From positions 140,278,920 to 140,342,919 of the forward strand of contig OX235279.1 of the NCBI GenBank assembly GCA_944472155.2: DNA of 64,000 bases. Reading direction: 5' to 3'. The notes beneath the pieces are model-generated. The model did no database searches. It was not told the DNA's origin and saw only the letters and a program-made list of their open reading frames with translations. The translations under genes and the position numbers were made by a program. The DNA is from Trichobilharzia szidati (lineage: Eukaryota > Platyhelminthes > Trematoda > Strigeidida > Schistosomatidae). Below are positions 22,900 through 34,924 of the stretch, in pieces. Position 1 is the stretch's first letter, and each line of letters opens with the position of its first letter.

Positions 22900-25800
22900 G
22901 GCTTTTAAGTATGAAATGAATACTGAACATGTTTAGGTTTTCACTCAGAGAATTTAGAAAACTCTGAATGAATACAGAAACGTCAGATAGCTTTAAAACA
23001 AATATTAGTTCTTCCAAACTTTATTCAAATCTTTCAGTGCCCTACATATTAACGGTCCACAAATCTGAATGCAGAGAATATACTTTTATACTAAATTTAC
23101 TTACATTTAATTTAGAATTGTTTTTAGTAAATTATTTTATTTCATTATAAAAAATGGCTGATTTCTGCAAATGCCAGTCTACCAAATGTCGTTATGTTGA
23201 AATCCTCTGGTACATCCGTTAGAGTAATAAACATTTGTAAACCGTTGTAAATGAAAATATCTGTACACTTCGGGAAGAAGTAGTTGATCAGAGGAATGGC
23301 TCAACAGTATGAAGACTTAAATGATGGTTTGTTGTCTTAGAAGATACTGTTATATAAAGTTGGAGTTAATATAAGTAGCCATTAGTTGTCCATAGGTTAT
23401 TCTAATAGGTACGCGAAATTCGTGAGATTAATTCATGTTTTAATGCGTTATTTCCGGTTTGCTCTCTGTGACTAATTATCGGTGAGGTCTACCTGTGATC
23501 TTAAATAAACCTATGCTCTTTAGGAGACTGCCATCCTAATAAACTAATAATACTGTCATGAAAATTACCAGTGTATCAGTAAGATTATTGTAATTTAACA
23601 ATTTCTACTGTACGTCACACCTATGACTGCTAGATTTTTCTAATTAGAAATATAGCGACTAAGCTAACACAGCTACGACCCATTGGTCTTATGACCTTCT
23701 GAGTAACATTCTCACCTTTGAAACTATGAGTTCTTGACTAGATCTGTAGGCGAAATGTTTATAAATTGATACACTAAAACATGTAGATGCTGAGTCCTGA
23801 AACAGATCAGAGGATATCCTGTGTGTCCCATTCGTAACTATCATCAAAAAAATGCGTTCACTTGTTTGATGTTGGGTGAAATAGAAGTCTGGTGAACTTG
23901 TACTATAATACGAAATCTTCAGTTATATTTCTAGAAATATGCACAACAAGTGAATGCTCTATGTTCTTTTAACAAGTACGGAGACTGATGTTAGCTTCAC
24001 ACTTCTCATTATAACATTAGATGACCTAACGGTTTCATGATATGCCTTTAACAAATTCACTTGTCCAGACATTTAATCCGTTATTCACGAAAAGCATTTT
24101 AATCATTTGATGCGATTTCTAAAATAATCAAAATTTAGCTCAGAATCACCACCCTGACGAAACAAATATTAACTTGAAAACTTTTCAAGGCAGACTCCAT
24201 GACGAACCGACATCAGTTAGAGAAGCTAACAAAGCCAAGGAACGCTGGATATATTCTACCTCGTAGTTTGATACCTACAGATATCATCCTGTGGCAGTAG
24301 CGCTATGTTGTGAATTGGCAAGAGTTAAAACTAATGTGCTACTGCACCTCGATACACTTGCTTGAAGATAATGTTATCAGCTTTTAAGTTGAAGAATGTG
24401 GATATGATATCCAGTAGCATAGAAAATGCGCTCTACATTAAGATGGTACCCGCGAACGAGAAAGCTATTCAGTACTGTTTAGCTTTCAGTAATTTACGCG
24501 TAGATGTCAGTTCATGGTGGAATTTGCCTTGCAAATCGGTCCAATAGCAGCAAAACTAAAGTAAAATAATGCTGTTGATTAAAATCCGGGTAGTTAAAGA
24601 GGGAAAACGTTTCACATTCTCCACTCCAATGAGTTGTAAGCTCCTAAATAAATACATATTCAGAATCATTTTTGGATACAACCAGTGTTCTTCAACAGGT
24701 TGCATGTACTCTGTGTACTTTATAATTAAACCAGAGAGTCCTAATTTGAGGCGCAACACCGAATAAATATTAAAAGTCCAGAATCCTGATGTTCGATATA
24801 GTCTGTTAGTTGGGCTGGATTTTCTTGTCTCAAACTGCTCAATGTTATGCTATACGTAACTATTTGTTCTATAAGGGTAAATAAAGACTACACATTTTTT
24901 AAGTTTGCAGTTTCAGGTAAACTGCCTCTAGAATAGCGAAAATTCCCCACAGTATTTACTACTTATTGATTTTATATGATACGGGGTGATATATAATGTT
25001 GAACATTTCGGCTAATGAAAAATGACCTACTGTGATTATGCTATCTCTTTGAATAACTAAACTGTAGTAAACAGACTTGCCAGGTAAAAGTAATCTTGCT
25101 CAGCTAATCCTCTTCCCACTTTTATAAAGTCTGATGGAATCAAATGTGGCATGTAATAATGAAAAGTTCGTCAGCTGAAGCGTGAAATCAAACACCAACT
25201 GAGATTGATGATATAAATTATCTTGGAACTCAGACCGATATCATACCTTAATTAGTCAGACTGAATGATGATATTTACCTTCTTATGCCACGAAATTAGA
25301 CCATTTGAATATAGCTCATAAAAAGAATTCATCTTTTTCAAATATACAACTGGATCGAAAAGAAGACCCACTTGATACGAGTTTTGTATCATAAGCAGTA
25401 CAAATTCGAGGAAAATGTATACACTATCTGATGTATTCTAGTATTCATCAATTACTACAGAAGCCACAGTCTTTATCGCTTAACTAATTTGGATAAAACT
25501 TCATAAAACAAAATACTTAATGCGAATCACTAGCCCACCTGTACACAACTGCGTCTTTGGGTTCTTATGGATGGTAGAAATCTATGAATCAGCATCTCCA
25601 TGTAGTCACCGCGTTGAGTGATGCAACGCTATGGTACACTACTTTTGTGTTACTCATGAGCACATTTCATCCTTCTTCAATACGTTTTGATTAGCACTTA
25701 GAACCTAGACAGCGACAGTACTTACCATTCAGCGACTAGTTTATATGACTCCAGATGACAGAAGTAAGAAAAATATGAAAGGAGTCATCAAGATGATGCT

Positions 25801-26880
25801 TTCCTCCAACAAGTGAAATTAATTACCAACCGGTTTGTAATCAGTAGGATGTGATTAATTTTAAACTATTAATTCTTAAAGTACTACATAATTGACGATG
25901 CCTGGCAGGGTGGTTAAATGCTTTCAATGCATTCCGATGATGTCGAATACCGTCAGACTATCAAAGTTACACCCCTGTATTTGCATTACATAGCTTTATA
26001 CGCATGTTATTCATAGTGCCCAGTGAAACAGAATCCCATCTACTTATTTTTTACTGTATTCCATTTCGAATTCCAAAGAAATTATATCGATTCACATGAA
26101 CAGAATGTTTCAGGAATCGTTTAAGAATTTCGTCATTGTCGCTGTGCAAGATTAATTTAAACTTACTTTCTTTTGACCTAAAGCATTTCCACTAAGTAAG
26201 TTGACAAAATCAGCATAAAGGACATAAGAAACATTTCTCTTTGTTTGTTCCGTACACTGAAAACCAAGCTAAATATAATTAAATCAACTAACTCAAGGTC
26301 TACAGAAAATCTTTCGTTGAAGGGTATTACAAAAGAAAGGAATAACTCTGAATGATGAAAATAACTACTCGGTTGGTTGACTAAATCGGACAAACAGCCG
26401 GTTTCCCACACTTTTCACTTTAGTAACTAGATGAAATTGCTTTAGCTGTTGTGAGAATTTGGAATCGAAACGGATCCAAAATTCAAAAGTTGAAGTACAT
26501 GTTTAAAGGTGACATTATTTAACAGCTATGCTGCATTTTGCCAGCAGGCATGGATAATAAGTCATGGACCATTGGATTTGAGGACACTAACTGCCCTATG
26601 ACTTATTGGTCGCAGGTCAGTTTGTGTCCCTCTTAAAAATCTCAAGTTGGGATAAAGCACCTATCTAATACTTTTCGATTTTGCATAGTTACCTAAAACT
26701 CTGATTTTTGTGGAATATCTTGTCAAAAAGTTGCAAAAACTATTGCAATTATTTGACTTTGAAACACTGAATCTTTGGATGTAATATTGTATATCAGTAA
26801 CACCTATAACTATCTATTTACTACTCTGTGCTTGTTTAACACTAACTAATACCTATAATTGTATACATATTGATGGATTT
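22900..26880. other. 4-kb stretch without recognised genes
   Basis: AT-rich, with no retroelement domain I can identify and no exon with a recognisable motif. Short open frames near 24.36 and 26.5 kb have splice-like borders but no family resemblance. Probably intron or intergenic DNA. Confidence 0.45.
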
Positions 26881-27059
26881 ACATGTTCAAGCTGGCTCAA
26901 GTCAGTGAGTCTATGATTTTGGTATCATTTTGGTTAACTGTAATTGACTGTGATATTATTATTGTTGTTGTCGCTTGTTACCCTTCTTGTTGTGAATTAT
27001 TTTCCCGTGCTGGTGTTTTTCTGCTTGTTAATTCCCTGTTTTCCGGGTTTTTAAGGGGA

Positions 27060-30000
27060 GCAAACCACAAGGTCGCTTCTCTGTAAATTATAAATTAATG
27101 TTACAATCCCCCTTCTCAGGCGTGAGGCTAGCAATCCCACCCTGTAAACAAACCTGCTACAGAAAATTCAGGACGATATATCTCCTTGAAACAAAAGAAA
27201 AAGTCTTTGTGGGGACATGGAATGTCCGTACTATGTATGAGATTGGCAAAGCTGCCCAGATTGCAAACGAAATGAAAAGATACAGAATTCAAGTACTGGG
27301 GATATGTGAAAGCAGATGGAACGGGAATGGACTCACCAAATTGTCAACGGGTGAGTCAGTGATCTACTCCGGTCACCCAGAAGATAACCACTCGCACACC
27401 GAGGGCGTGGCTATCATGATGTCACCAACGGCAACGAAGGCCCTGATGCAATGGGAGGCGATCTCGCCCAGGATAATGACCGCCAGATTCAACTCCAAAG
27501 GAAGGAAAGTGTCAGTTATACAATGCTATGCACCGACAAACAACGCAGACCTCGAAAAGAAAGAAGAATTCTACAGACAACCACAGGCAACAATGGACAA
27601 TACTCCATTTGGTGACATTAAAATACTAATGGGAGATATGAACGCCAAACTGGGACCAGACAACACAGGAAGGGAACTCATCATGGGTAGAGAATCTCTC
27701 GGAGAAATGAATGAAAATAGAGAACTCTTCGCCGACTTCTGCGCTTTCAATGAACTAGTGATTGGTGGCAGTGTATACAAACACAAGGATATCCACAAGG
27801 CTACATGGGTGTCACCAGATGGGCGAACCAAAAACCAAATCGACTTCATCTCAATCTCAAGGAAGTGGAGGCGCAGCCTACTGGACACGAAAGTAAGAAG
27901 AGGAGCAGACGTTGGCTCAGACCACTATCTCGTACAAGGGACAATCCAAATCAAATTAAAAGCTTTCAGAGAAACAGGAGCTGCAGATAGACCACAAGCC
28001 AAGTTCAACACTCAAAAACTGAAGGACCAGGACACAAAGGACATCTTCACTGCAAGCATAAAGGACAAAGCTGAGAAACAAATCAACACTGGCGAAGAGG
28101 TCAGCGTCGAAAAGCACTGGAACAATTTGGAAACAGTGTGGAGTCAAACCTGCATGGAAGTTCTAGGCAGAAAGAAGAGACAGGACAAACAGTGGCTCAC
28201 TACGGACACTTGGAGACTGATGAAAGTAAGAGGGATGGTGAAACAAAAGATTATCCAGTGCACCGAAGAGCAACAAAAACACGATTTGAATGCAAACTAC
28301 AAGACACTGAACAAAAGAGTAAACAAAAGTGCCAGGGAAGACAAAGGAAAATATTATGAAGCCATGGCAAGTGAAGCAGAACAAGCTGCAGGCAAAGGAG
28401 ACCTCGCAACATTCTACCAAACAACTACGGACCTATCGGGCAAAAGTTTGACACAAATTAAGCCAGTGGAGGATGACAATGGAAAGTCACTCACCAAACA
28501 AGTGGAGCAAAGCAAACACTGGCCTGAACACTTCAAAAGACTCCTAAATCGACCACCACCTACAACGCGCCCAGCAATACCAACAACGGAGACAGAGCTA
28601 CCAGTGAACAGCAAACCCCCGACGAAATCAGAAGTCCTAAAGGCAATCAAGATGCTAAAAGCTGGAAAAGCAGCAGGACCAGATGGAATCCCAGCAGAAG
28701 CATTGAAAATGGACCCAGAGACAACAGCGGACTTGATGACGCCACTACTGGAGAAGGTGTGGAAAGAAGGCAAAGTACCTGAGGATTGGAAGAAAGGATA
28801 CTTATTCAAACTACCAAAGAAAGGAGACCTAAGTCAATGCAAGAACTGGCGCGGAATTATGCTCCTGTCCATCCCAAGCAAAATACTAAGCCGCATCATC
28901 CTGGAGAGAATCAAACAAGCCCTGGATGAAAAATTTCGACCGGAACAGGCTGGATTCAGGAGAAACAAGTCATGCATTGATCAGATCACCACATTACGGA
29001 TCATCATTGAACAAAGCTTGGAATGGCAGTCACCTCTCTATCTCAACTTCATCGACTTTGAAAAGGCCTTCGACAGCGTCGATCGAGAGGTGCTTTGGCA
29101 ACTACTTCGCTACCACGGGGTGCCACCGACAATTATACATCTCATCCAACAGCTGTACGACAATGCTGCATGCCAAGTAATCCACAACGGGAAACTTACG
29201 GAATCCTTCGAAGTGAGGACAGGAGTAAGACAAGGTTGCCTACTATCGCCAATGATTTTCCTGATTGCAGTAGACTGGATAATGCGACAAACAGCGGGCA
29301 ATGAGGAAACAGGCATAAAATGGAATCACACAAAAAACTTGGAGGATCTGGACTTCGCCGATGATATATGTCTGATTTCCCACAAACTGGAAGATATGCA
29401 AGTGAAAAGCAACAAGTTGGCAGAAGAAGCATCAAAGATAGGACTTCAGGTGAACGTAGAGAAAACAGAGGTGATGAAGATTCCTGGACAAGAACAACAA
29501 CAACAGACAACAATCAGCATAAATGGAAGGAACCTGAAAGAAACAACCTCTTTTACCTATCTGGGAAGCATCGTTTCAACTACAGGCAGACAGAACTGAC
29601 GAGGATATCAAAGCAAGACAAGCTTTCACTACTCTCAAGTCTGTGTGGAGGTCAACAGCACTCAGCATCAAAAATAAGATCCGGATTTTCAACTCCAATG
29701 TGAAGTCAGTGCCACTATACGGATCAGAGACTTGCACTGTGCGTCATAAAGAGCATCTCAAACAAACTACAGACCTTCATTAACAGTTGTCTTCGCTCAA
29801 TACCACTCAAGATCAGATGGCCGGCCAGAAAAGATCAGCAACAGAGGATCTCTGGGAGCGAACCAACCAGGAACCGATTGTGAAACAAATAGGCAGGAAG
29901 AAATGGAGATGGATTGGCCATACTCTGAGAAAACAAGCCATCAAGTGACATCACTAGACAAGCCATTGCTCGAGTGGAACCCGAAAGGGAAGCGGCGAGT

Positions 30001-30175
30001 TGGTCGTCAGTGCAAGGGTGACTTGAAGGAGGTCATGTGAAGAGGAGATGAAAACGTGTGGGCAGACATGGAGCCAGGTGAAGACTCTAGCAGAGAACCG
30101 AATGCAATGGAGACGTGCGGCTGAAGCCCTATGTTCCTGTAGGAATTAAAGGATACAATAATAATAAAAATTGCT
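27060..30175 (+). mobile_element. Nearly complete RTE-clade LINE
   Basis: The element starts at a short 5' region containing GGCGTGAGGCTAGCAATCCC, runs through one long endonuclease/RT frame, and ends with TGAAGCCCTATGTTCC and an AATAATAATAA tail. It is the best-preserved copy here and serves as reference for the fragments at 1.6, 8.4, 16.3, 18, 39.1 and 48.6 kb. A Penelope element begins immediately downstream. Confidence 0.85.
27098..29599 (+). CDS. RTE LINE endonuclease-reverse transcriptase (C-terminally broken)
   Basis: Single-frame protein of 833 residues. An apurinic-type endonuclease spans about residues 39-290 (GTWNVRT start, GDMNAKLG near 179, SDHYLVQG near 274). A reverse transcriptase spans about 500-800 (KAAGPDGIPAEAL, FIDFEKAFDS near 651, VRQGCLLSP, FADD at 753-756). 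The nuclease nicks target DNA and the RT copies the LINE RNA there. The start ATG lies in 5' leader sequence, so about 38 residues before the domain may not be genuine. At about 29595 a frameshift gives an early TGA; the thumb/C-terminal region (EDIKARQAFTTLKSVWRS) continues in another frame to about 29.78 kb. Active-site residues look intact; the C-terminus does not. Confidence 0.85.
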   Translation: MLQSPFSGVRLAIPPCKQTCYRKFRTIYLLETKEKVFVGTWNVRTMYEIGKAAQIANEMKRYRIQVLGICESRWNGNGLTKLSTGESVIYSGHPEDNHSHTEGVAIMMSPTATKALMQWEAISPRIMTARFNSKGRKVSVIQCYAPTNNADLEKKEEFYRQPQATMDNTPFGDIKILMGDMNAKLGPDNTGRELIMGRESLGEMNENRELFADFCAFNELVIGGSVYKHKDIHKATWVSPDGRTKNQIDFISISRKWRRSLLDTKVRRGADVGSDHYLVQGTIQIKLKAFRETGAADRPQAKFNTQKLKDQDTKDIFTASIKDKAEKQINTGEEVSVEKHWNNLETVWSQTCMEVLGRKKRQDKQWLTTDTWRLMKVRGMVKQKIIQCTEEQQKHDLNANYKTLNKRVNKSAREDKGKYYEAMASEAEQAAGKGDLATFYQTTTDLSGKSLTQIKPVEDDNGKSLTKQVEQSKHWPEHFKRLLNRPPPTTRPAIPTTETELPVNSKPPTKSEVLKAIKMLKAGKAAGPDGIPAEALKMDPETTADLMTPLLEKVWKEGKVPEDWKKGYLFKLPKKGDLSQCKNWRGIMLLSIPSKILSRIILERIKQALDEKFRPEQAGFRRNKSCIDQITTLRIIIEQSLEWQSPLYLNFIDFEKAFDSVDREVLWQLLRYHGVPPTIIHLIQQLYDNAACQVIHNGKLTESFEVRTGVRQGCLLSPMIFLIAVDWIMRQTAGNEETGIKWNHTKNLEDLDFADDICLISHKLEDMQVKSNKLAEEASKIGLQVNVEKTEVMKIPGQEQQQQTTISINGRNLKETTSFTYLGSIVSTTGRQN

Positions 30176-30182
30176 ATTACTG

Positions 30183-31740
30183 ACGTCCGTTTACAGCACT
30201 TGTTTCGCTTTTTATCCACTGAAGCTGAACAAGTAAATGTGACTACATCAAGAAAGTCACTGAACATATTGAGACGCGTCCATTTGAGGAAATTAAGAAG
30301 CCTGTAGATACAACAATGAATAAGGTTAGGAAATCTAAAGCGGATTTAATACACAGAATGAAGCCGTCACTGGGCGAGTCTTAACAGTTTAATTTAATGC
30401 GTAAAACTTATAATGGCAGTAGAATCTATGTTACTACTGAAATACATAAGCCACGTTACCCCATACCAGCAATAGCAGATTTCAGAAATACCTCTACTTA
30501 TGAATTATCAAAACACTTAGCTCTAATATTATGCCCCATTAGAAATCGTTCAAATTCTAGACTAACTAATTCATATGAGATGAAAAATAAACTAAATGAC
30601 ATTCAACTGGAAAATGATGAAACAATGGTTAGTTTTGATATAACTAGTCTTTACACTAACTAACTAACTGCAGATCCTGAACTCACTCATAGGACGAAAC
30701 TACCCAGTGAAGAAATTATTTTAGGAATTCTATTATGCCTCACATCTACTATCTTTAAATTCCAAGGCAAAATATGTAGACTAACAGAAGGTGTAGCAAT
30801 GCGATGGATGACCAATATCCCCAATCTTAGCAGATATATTTATGGACAGTTAGGAAAATAGTGCTCTTAATACATTTAATCCTACTCCAAAAATATGGTG
30901 GAGATATGTGGATGACACTTTCACAGTGTTAAAAACAGAACATATATCTAGCTTCTTGACACATACAAACTCACTAGTAGAGGGAATAAAATTCACATTT
31001 GAATCAGAAAATAAACAAAGAGGATTAGCTATGTCAGACTGTAAAATAAAACGAATAGAAGAAGGAAACTACATAGCAGCGTTTATAAAAAAACCAACGC
31101 ATTCTAATAGATATTTAGACTTTAATTCATCTCAACCATTAACTGTTAAGGCAGGCTTAGTTAGGTGTCTAACAAACCTAGCAGTAGCACTAAGTGATCT
31201 ATTCTTATAGACCTAAATGATGAAATGAAACAGATAGAAGAAGCGCTGGTATCAAATAACTAACTACCCTATAAAATTCATTAGGAAGATCGGAAAAGGT
31301 CAAAAGCAAAATAAAAATAATTGTGAAACTAGTAATGATAACATAACACATAAATACTGTTGTACCATATAAGGAGGGGACATCTGAGACCCTACGTAGG
31401 ATCCTTAATAAAGTTGGAATTAGAGTGGCATTTAAACCTACAAACTCGCTCATGTAGGACAAGTTCTGTAGGTAAAAGGACCCTGTAGGTTGACCCACTT
31501 ATACAAAATAATATAATTTACAAAATACTCTGCAATGACTGTGAGTTAGGTGAACTACATAGGTCAAACTAGTAGATCGGGCGAGGTAGTCAGATTGTCG
31601 GAACATAAGAATTTATCTAAAGTAAGAATGGTTGAAGATAAGTAATTTATAAAAAAGCTCAGCACTACATAGCAGTGCTTAAACCAGAATTCACCTCCAA
31701 CAGCGAAATCCAATTCATGCATACATAAATCGAAAGATGA
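30183..31740 (+). pseudogene. Penelope-like element, family A (plus copy)
   Basis: The RT start is recognisable by TEIHKPRYPIPAIADFRNTS and TYELSKHLA, then VSFDITSLYTN. RYVDDTFTVLKTEH keeps the catalytic YVDD, and KKPTHSNRYLDF closes the RT. Further on YKEGTSETLRRILNK and a damaged GIY-YIG segment match the minus copy at 21.45-22.89 kb, so both belong to one family. Stops and frameshifts are frequent (for example in the GVAMRWMTNIP version of the GVAMGSP motif). It starts directly behind the RTE 3' tail. Confidence 0.8.
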
Positions 31741-31744
31741 TAGA

Positions 31745-32625
31745 GGTAGCTATCCACTCATTTTTCAGGATATATTTCAAAATCACGAGTGTTTAAGGTC
31801 CTTTGTGCGTTTACTGTTTCGTGAAATTGAAATCTCCATGTTTTTTTCTGCACTTGAAAAAATCCTGAAAAAAAGTGATGAGCACATCATATTCTCAAAA
31901 TTTCTCTCGCTTCCTATGATGAAAACAGTGATCAACTCACTCTGTCATTCTTGGTTAAGGTTAGTACTTTTGTTTGAAAAGTACAGTTTGCGTCACCTGT
32001 GTTAACTTTATCAGTTTAACAGAAATGACAGTCTAAGAGAAATTTGACGGTAATAAGGAGTTTGACTTACAGATTAATTAACCGGATATACAAATTTATG
32101 AGTTTCAACGTAATTTTCACTATACATGACTATACATGAACTCTTATACGTTCACAGAGGTCTAGCATTTCTTTGGAGACCAGAGGGGTGAGAGGAGAAT
32201 AACAATATTACCAGAAATTGCAATACCTTCAACAGTCTTTTGGATTCATTTAGTCTTGTTTCACTGTCTATCCCGTTGACTTTCAAGGCAGACGACGCAT
32301 CCCATCATCTACTCATTAGTTATCAAAGTTGAATACAAGCTGGTTGGCAAGTCTGTCCTCCAGCACAACTTGATGTAGTTAAAAATCGTATTGGCAGAAT
32401 TGACTCGTATACTGTATGCCCCAGCTATTCAACTGCTGATGGCGACTCCGAGAAATCCAGTGTGCCATAATTTGTCATTGTAATTCTTTGCGGTTGAGTT
32501 AAGGTTTTTTTTCTTGTAAGTAAATGTTCTTACATTAGAGGTCAGTTAAGTAAATTGTGCTTGCTTTTCATCCCATTTTCAAAACAAATATCTACTACTG
32601 TTAATTTTTTTCCCACTATTATTAG
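31745..32625. other. Gap upstream of the EB1 exons
   Basis: AT-rich, ending in a T-rich tract with acceptor AG at 32624-32625. Probably an EB1 intron. I could not find exons for the EB1 N-terminal CH domain here or further upstream. Confidence 0.4.
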
Positions 32626-32738
32626 CCCTAACCGAGCGGGATGAACGTCGCGTTGTGAGGGACCTTTGCGTCGATGCTGGAGAAGATGCTACCGATCTTA
32701 CTCGCCTAAAAGAACAATTTGACTCGCTGACTGCCAAG
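32626..32738 (+). CDS. EB1: EB1-family protein, coiled-coil exon
   Basis: The exon lies between a TTATTAG acceptor and an AAG|GTTAGT donor (113 bp, entering with two bases of a split codon and leaving in phase 0). It reads LTERDERRVVRDLCVDAGED, then TDLTRLKEQFDSLTAK. The heptad-like LTRLKEQFDSLT stretch fits the parallel coiled coil preceding the EB homology domain in end-binding proteins, which track growing microtubule plus ends. It joins in frame to the exon at 33402. Confidence 0.65.
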
Positions 32739-33401
32739 GTTAGTTTTTACGATTCTTATGAACTGATGAGTTCTTAATTCGCCTAGTTATCCTAAGTTCC
32801 CTCATACACGATATCTAAAGGAAGCAGTGTTCTGAATTTCTTGATAGAAATACTGTACTAAGTACAACTGTTGTATGTATCTCACTACTTCCCACCTCTA
32901 CTGGATAGACTTATTGTAGATTCTGATCATGGAAGACCTGCAGACGCTTCATCCGTTATCCTTATGATTCTTGGGGTCAGAAATCCTAGGACATCTCAGT
33001 CTCCATAGCTTGTGAAGCCATACGTTGTCATTAGGTTTGGTAAGTGAGTTTTTATTTGAGGGTTGCACTGCAGTCAATTCTAATTTCCAGTCCCGTTCCA
33101 TTGCGTTAGAGTGATGTCGAAGAGACTAGATGAGTGGTTGGGGGTGGGTAACGGAGAACTTGCATTGCTAATCACGAAGAGTGAATGTTACTGGATCACA
33201 CAAGTGCTTACAGACTTGGACTTGTGAAAACCTTACGACGCAAATTTAGTGCGGGGATGTCTATGCATATCCACAATTATGATAATTTTTGGTTGCCTCT
33301 GTGGCAGTTGGTGGTTGGTTTGACTGTATCCCAGTTTAGGTATGTGAGGACTCGTCGAATTTGCATAACTCTCCAGTGCGTTTTAATTTTCTTCCTTTTA
33401 G

Positions 33402-33548
33402 TCCGAGAAACAAGGGGCAGCTATCTCAACGCTTGCCCGCGAGCGAGATATTTACTTCAACAAGTTGCTCAATATTGAGATAATTTGTCAAAAGAATGAA
33501 ACCGTCGAGTTGACCAAAGACATCCTAGGAATTCTTTATGCAAGAGAA
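33402..33548 (+). CDS. EB1: EB1-family protein, EB homology domain exon
   Basis: A 147-bp exon (49 codons) between TTTTAG and GAA|GTTAGT. It contains ARERDIYFNKLLNIEIICQK, matching the family signature ERDFYFGKLR.IE.ICQ.N of the EB homology domain, followed by TKDILGILYARE, equivalent to the ILYA turn. This domain dimerises and binds SxIP-motif partners at microtubule tips. The calponin-homology domain that contacts the microtubule must be encoded upstream and was not located. Recognition rests on the signature, which is highly characteristic. Confidence 0.82.
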
Positions 33549-33826
33549 GTTAGTTAGTGGTCAAATATTTTCTCTTGGGTATATTTCTTTGTATTTGTAA
33601 GGGGGAATGGACCAGAATCGTCTTCAATCAACTGACTACATGGCTTAGGCATTCTGGCTACCAAAAATCATTTTACAACCTGTCATTTACGGCTGATCAC
33701 CGTGGGTAACTAGTAGTGCAGATGTCTTGGTTTTCCATATTTATATCCCAGTTTTATGTTTTATGTGGGATTTACTTCTCTGTTTTACTGAATTGATTTT
33801 TACATTTACATTTCCAATATTTACAG

Positions 33827-33913
33827 GATCACTTGACTAGTGGAAATGAAGAAAAAGAAAATTCTATTGGGGAACAGATTGGTCGACGTACTGAAAATAG
33901 AGACTGTTACTGA
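33827..33913 (+). CDS. EB1: EB1-family protein, terminal exon
   Basis: After a TTTACAG acceptor, 28 codons and TGA (33911-33913) read DHLTSGNEEKENSIGEQIGR and a short end RRTENRDCY. The acidic low-complexity tail and the final aromatic residue resemble EB1 tails. The usual EEY/F ending, which binds CAP-Gly proteins, is replaced by DCY. A decayed Penelope element begins within about 100 bp, tail to tail, so the 3' UTR may run into it. Confidence 0.65.
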   Translation, partial: DHLTSGNEEKENSIGEQIGRRTENRDCY

Positions 33914-33989
33914 TTTATTGTGCATTAGCACACTTCAAACATTTTTTAATGATTATTTGTAAAGAACATGTAAACATTTTCAAAGCCTC

Positions 33990-34915
33990 TTATATTTATT
34001 GTGAATTACTCGTCACTAGTTTCCTGTATGTTTGGGAAGTATTTTGACTTTTGCTGATGACAAACAGCGGTCGTTTGGTGACGTGATATTCACTGCAAGT
34101 TTCATTTGAGCTATTATTTGAAAGGTGGTGATTGAATTGATAAATACACAGTGAAGTAGCCAGAAGCGGTATCTTGTCCTTAGCGTTGGACTGGATGTTT
34201 TAAGTAAGGTGACTGTTTGATGAAATGTCTTCTTCAGACATTTAGAAAGGCGGTTTCTGAGACTTTCCGCTGCGATATCTCCTTTGAATTCTAGGTTCAT
34301 GAAGAGAGTCTTCTTAGGAACCGTTGCGATGTCCAACACCGGAGGCTTCTCCTTCATGTTTTTGTCGATAAATCTTGGTGGATACCCGATGTCTAGTAGG
34401 CTTTCACGTAATTGTTTCTCTACCATGTCTCCCGAGCAGATTTTTCTAATCCTAGAACTTAATATACGTACCAGGTTTCGCTTTCGCGTCAGTGGGACAA
34501 AGCTCTGATAAACTGTCCCGTCCATGTTGGCTTGCGATATATCGATCTTTGGATAGTACAGTCGTGTCTTCTGGTGAGTAGTACATCGAGGAATGGAAAT
34601 GCCATGTGAAATTCACGTTCTAAGGTGGTTTTTATTGATGCGTGTGCTGCGTTGAAGGTTTTGAGAAGATAATCTGAATCAGATTTTCCATTACAAATTA
34701 TGAACGTATAATCTACGTATCTCCTGTATAAGTGCACTTGACTTTTCAAAGGATCAAGTATGTTGTTTTCGAGACTCGCCATGAAGCAGTCGGCTAGGAA
34801 TGGGCCAAGAGGAGACCCCATGGCTACACCATCTTTCTGTACATAGAATCGTTCATTGAATTTGAACTGGATATTGAACGTACATCTGAGAAGTAGTTTC
34901 TTCAGGCAGCATGAC
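33990..34915 (-). pseudogene. Penelope-like element, family C
   Basis: The minus strand encodes RT with FYVQKDGVAMGSPLGPFLAD, RYVDYTFIICNGK (the second catalytic Asp of YVDD is Tyr), FPFLDVLLTR and IYRKPTW. A linker follows (VPKKTLFMNLEFKGDIA) and then the remains of the nuclease. A frameshift near 34510 separates RT from linker. The element is truncated at its 5' side, where a CR1-like LINE 3' fragment of opposite orientation begins. It belongs to a family distinct from the copies at 21-31 kb. Confidence 0.8.
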
Positions 34916-34924
34916 TTGAAAACA

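Noticed and set aside
26524..26625. Open stretch between ATTTAACAG and GCAG|GTCAGT as a host exon
   Set aside because: Splice-like borders and an open frame, but no family resemblance and no linked exon.
28414..28809. 131-codon minus-strand open frame
   Set aside because: Shadow of the RTE reverse transcriptase frame; no independent support.
32755..32790. CTGATGAG as a hammerhead core
   Set aside because: No stem II followed by GAAA; the classic schistosome SINE (Sm-alpha) ribozyme pattern was not found anywhere in the window.
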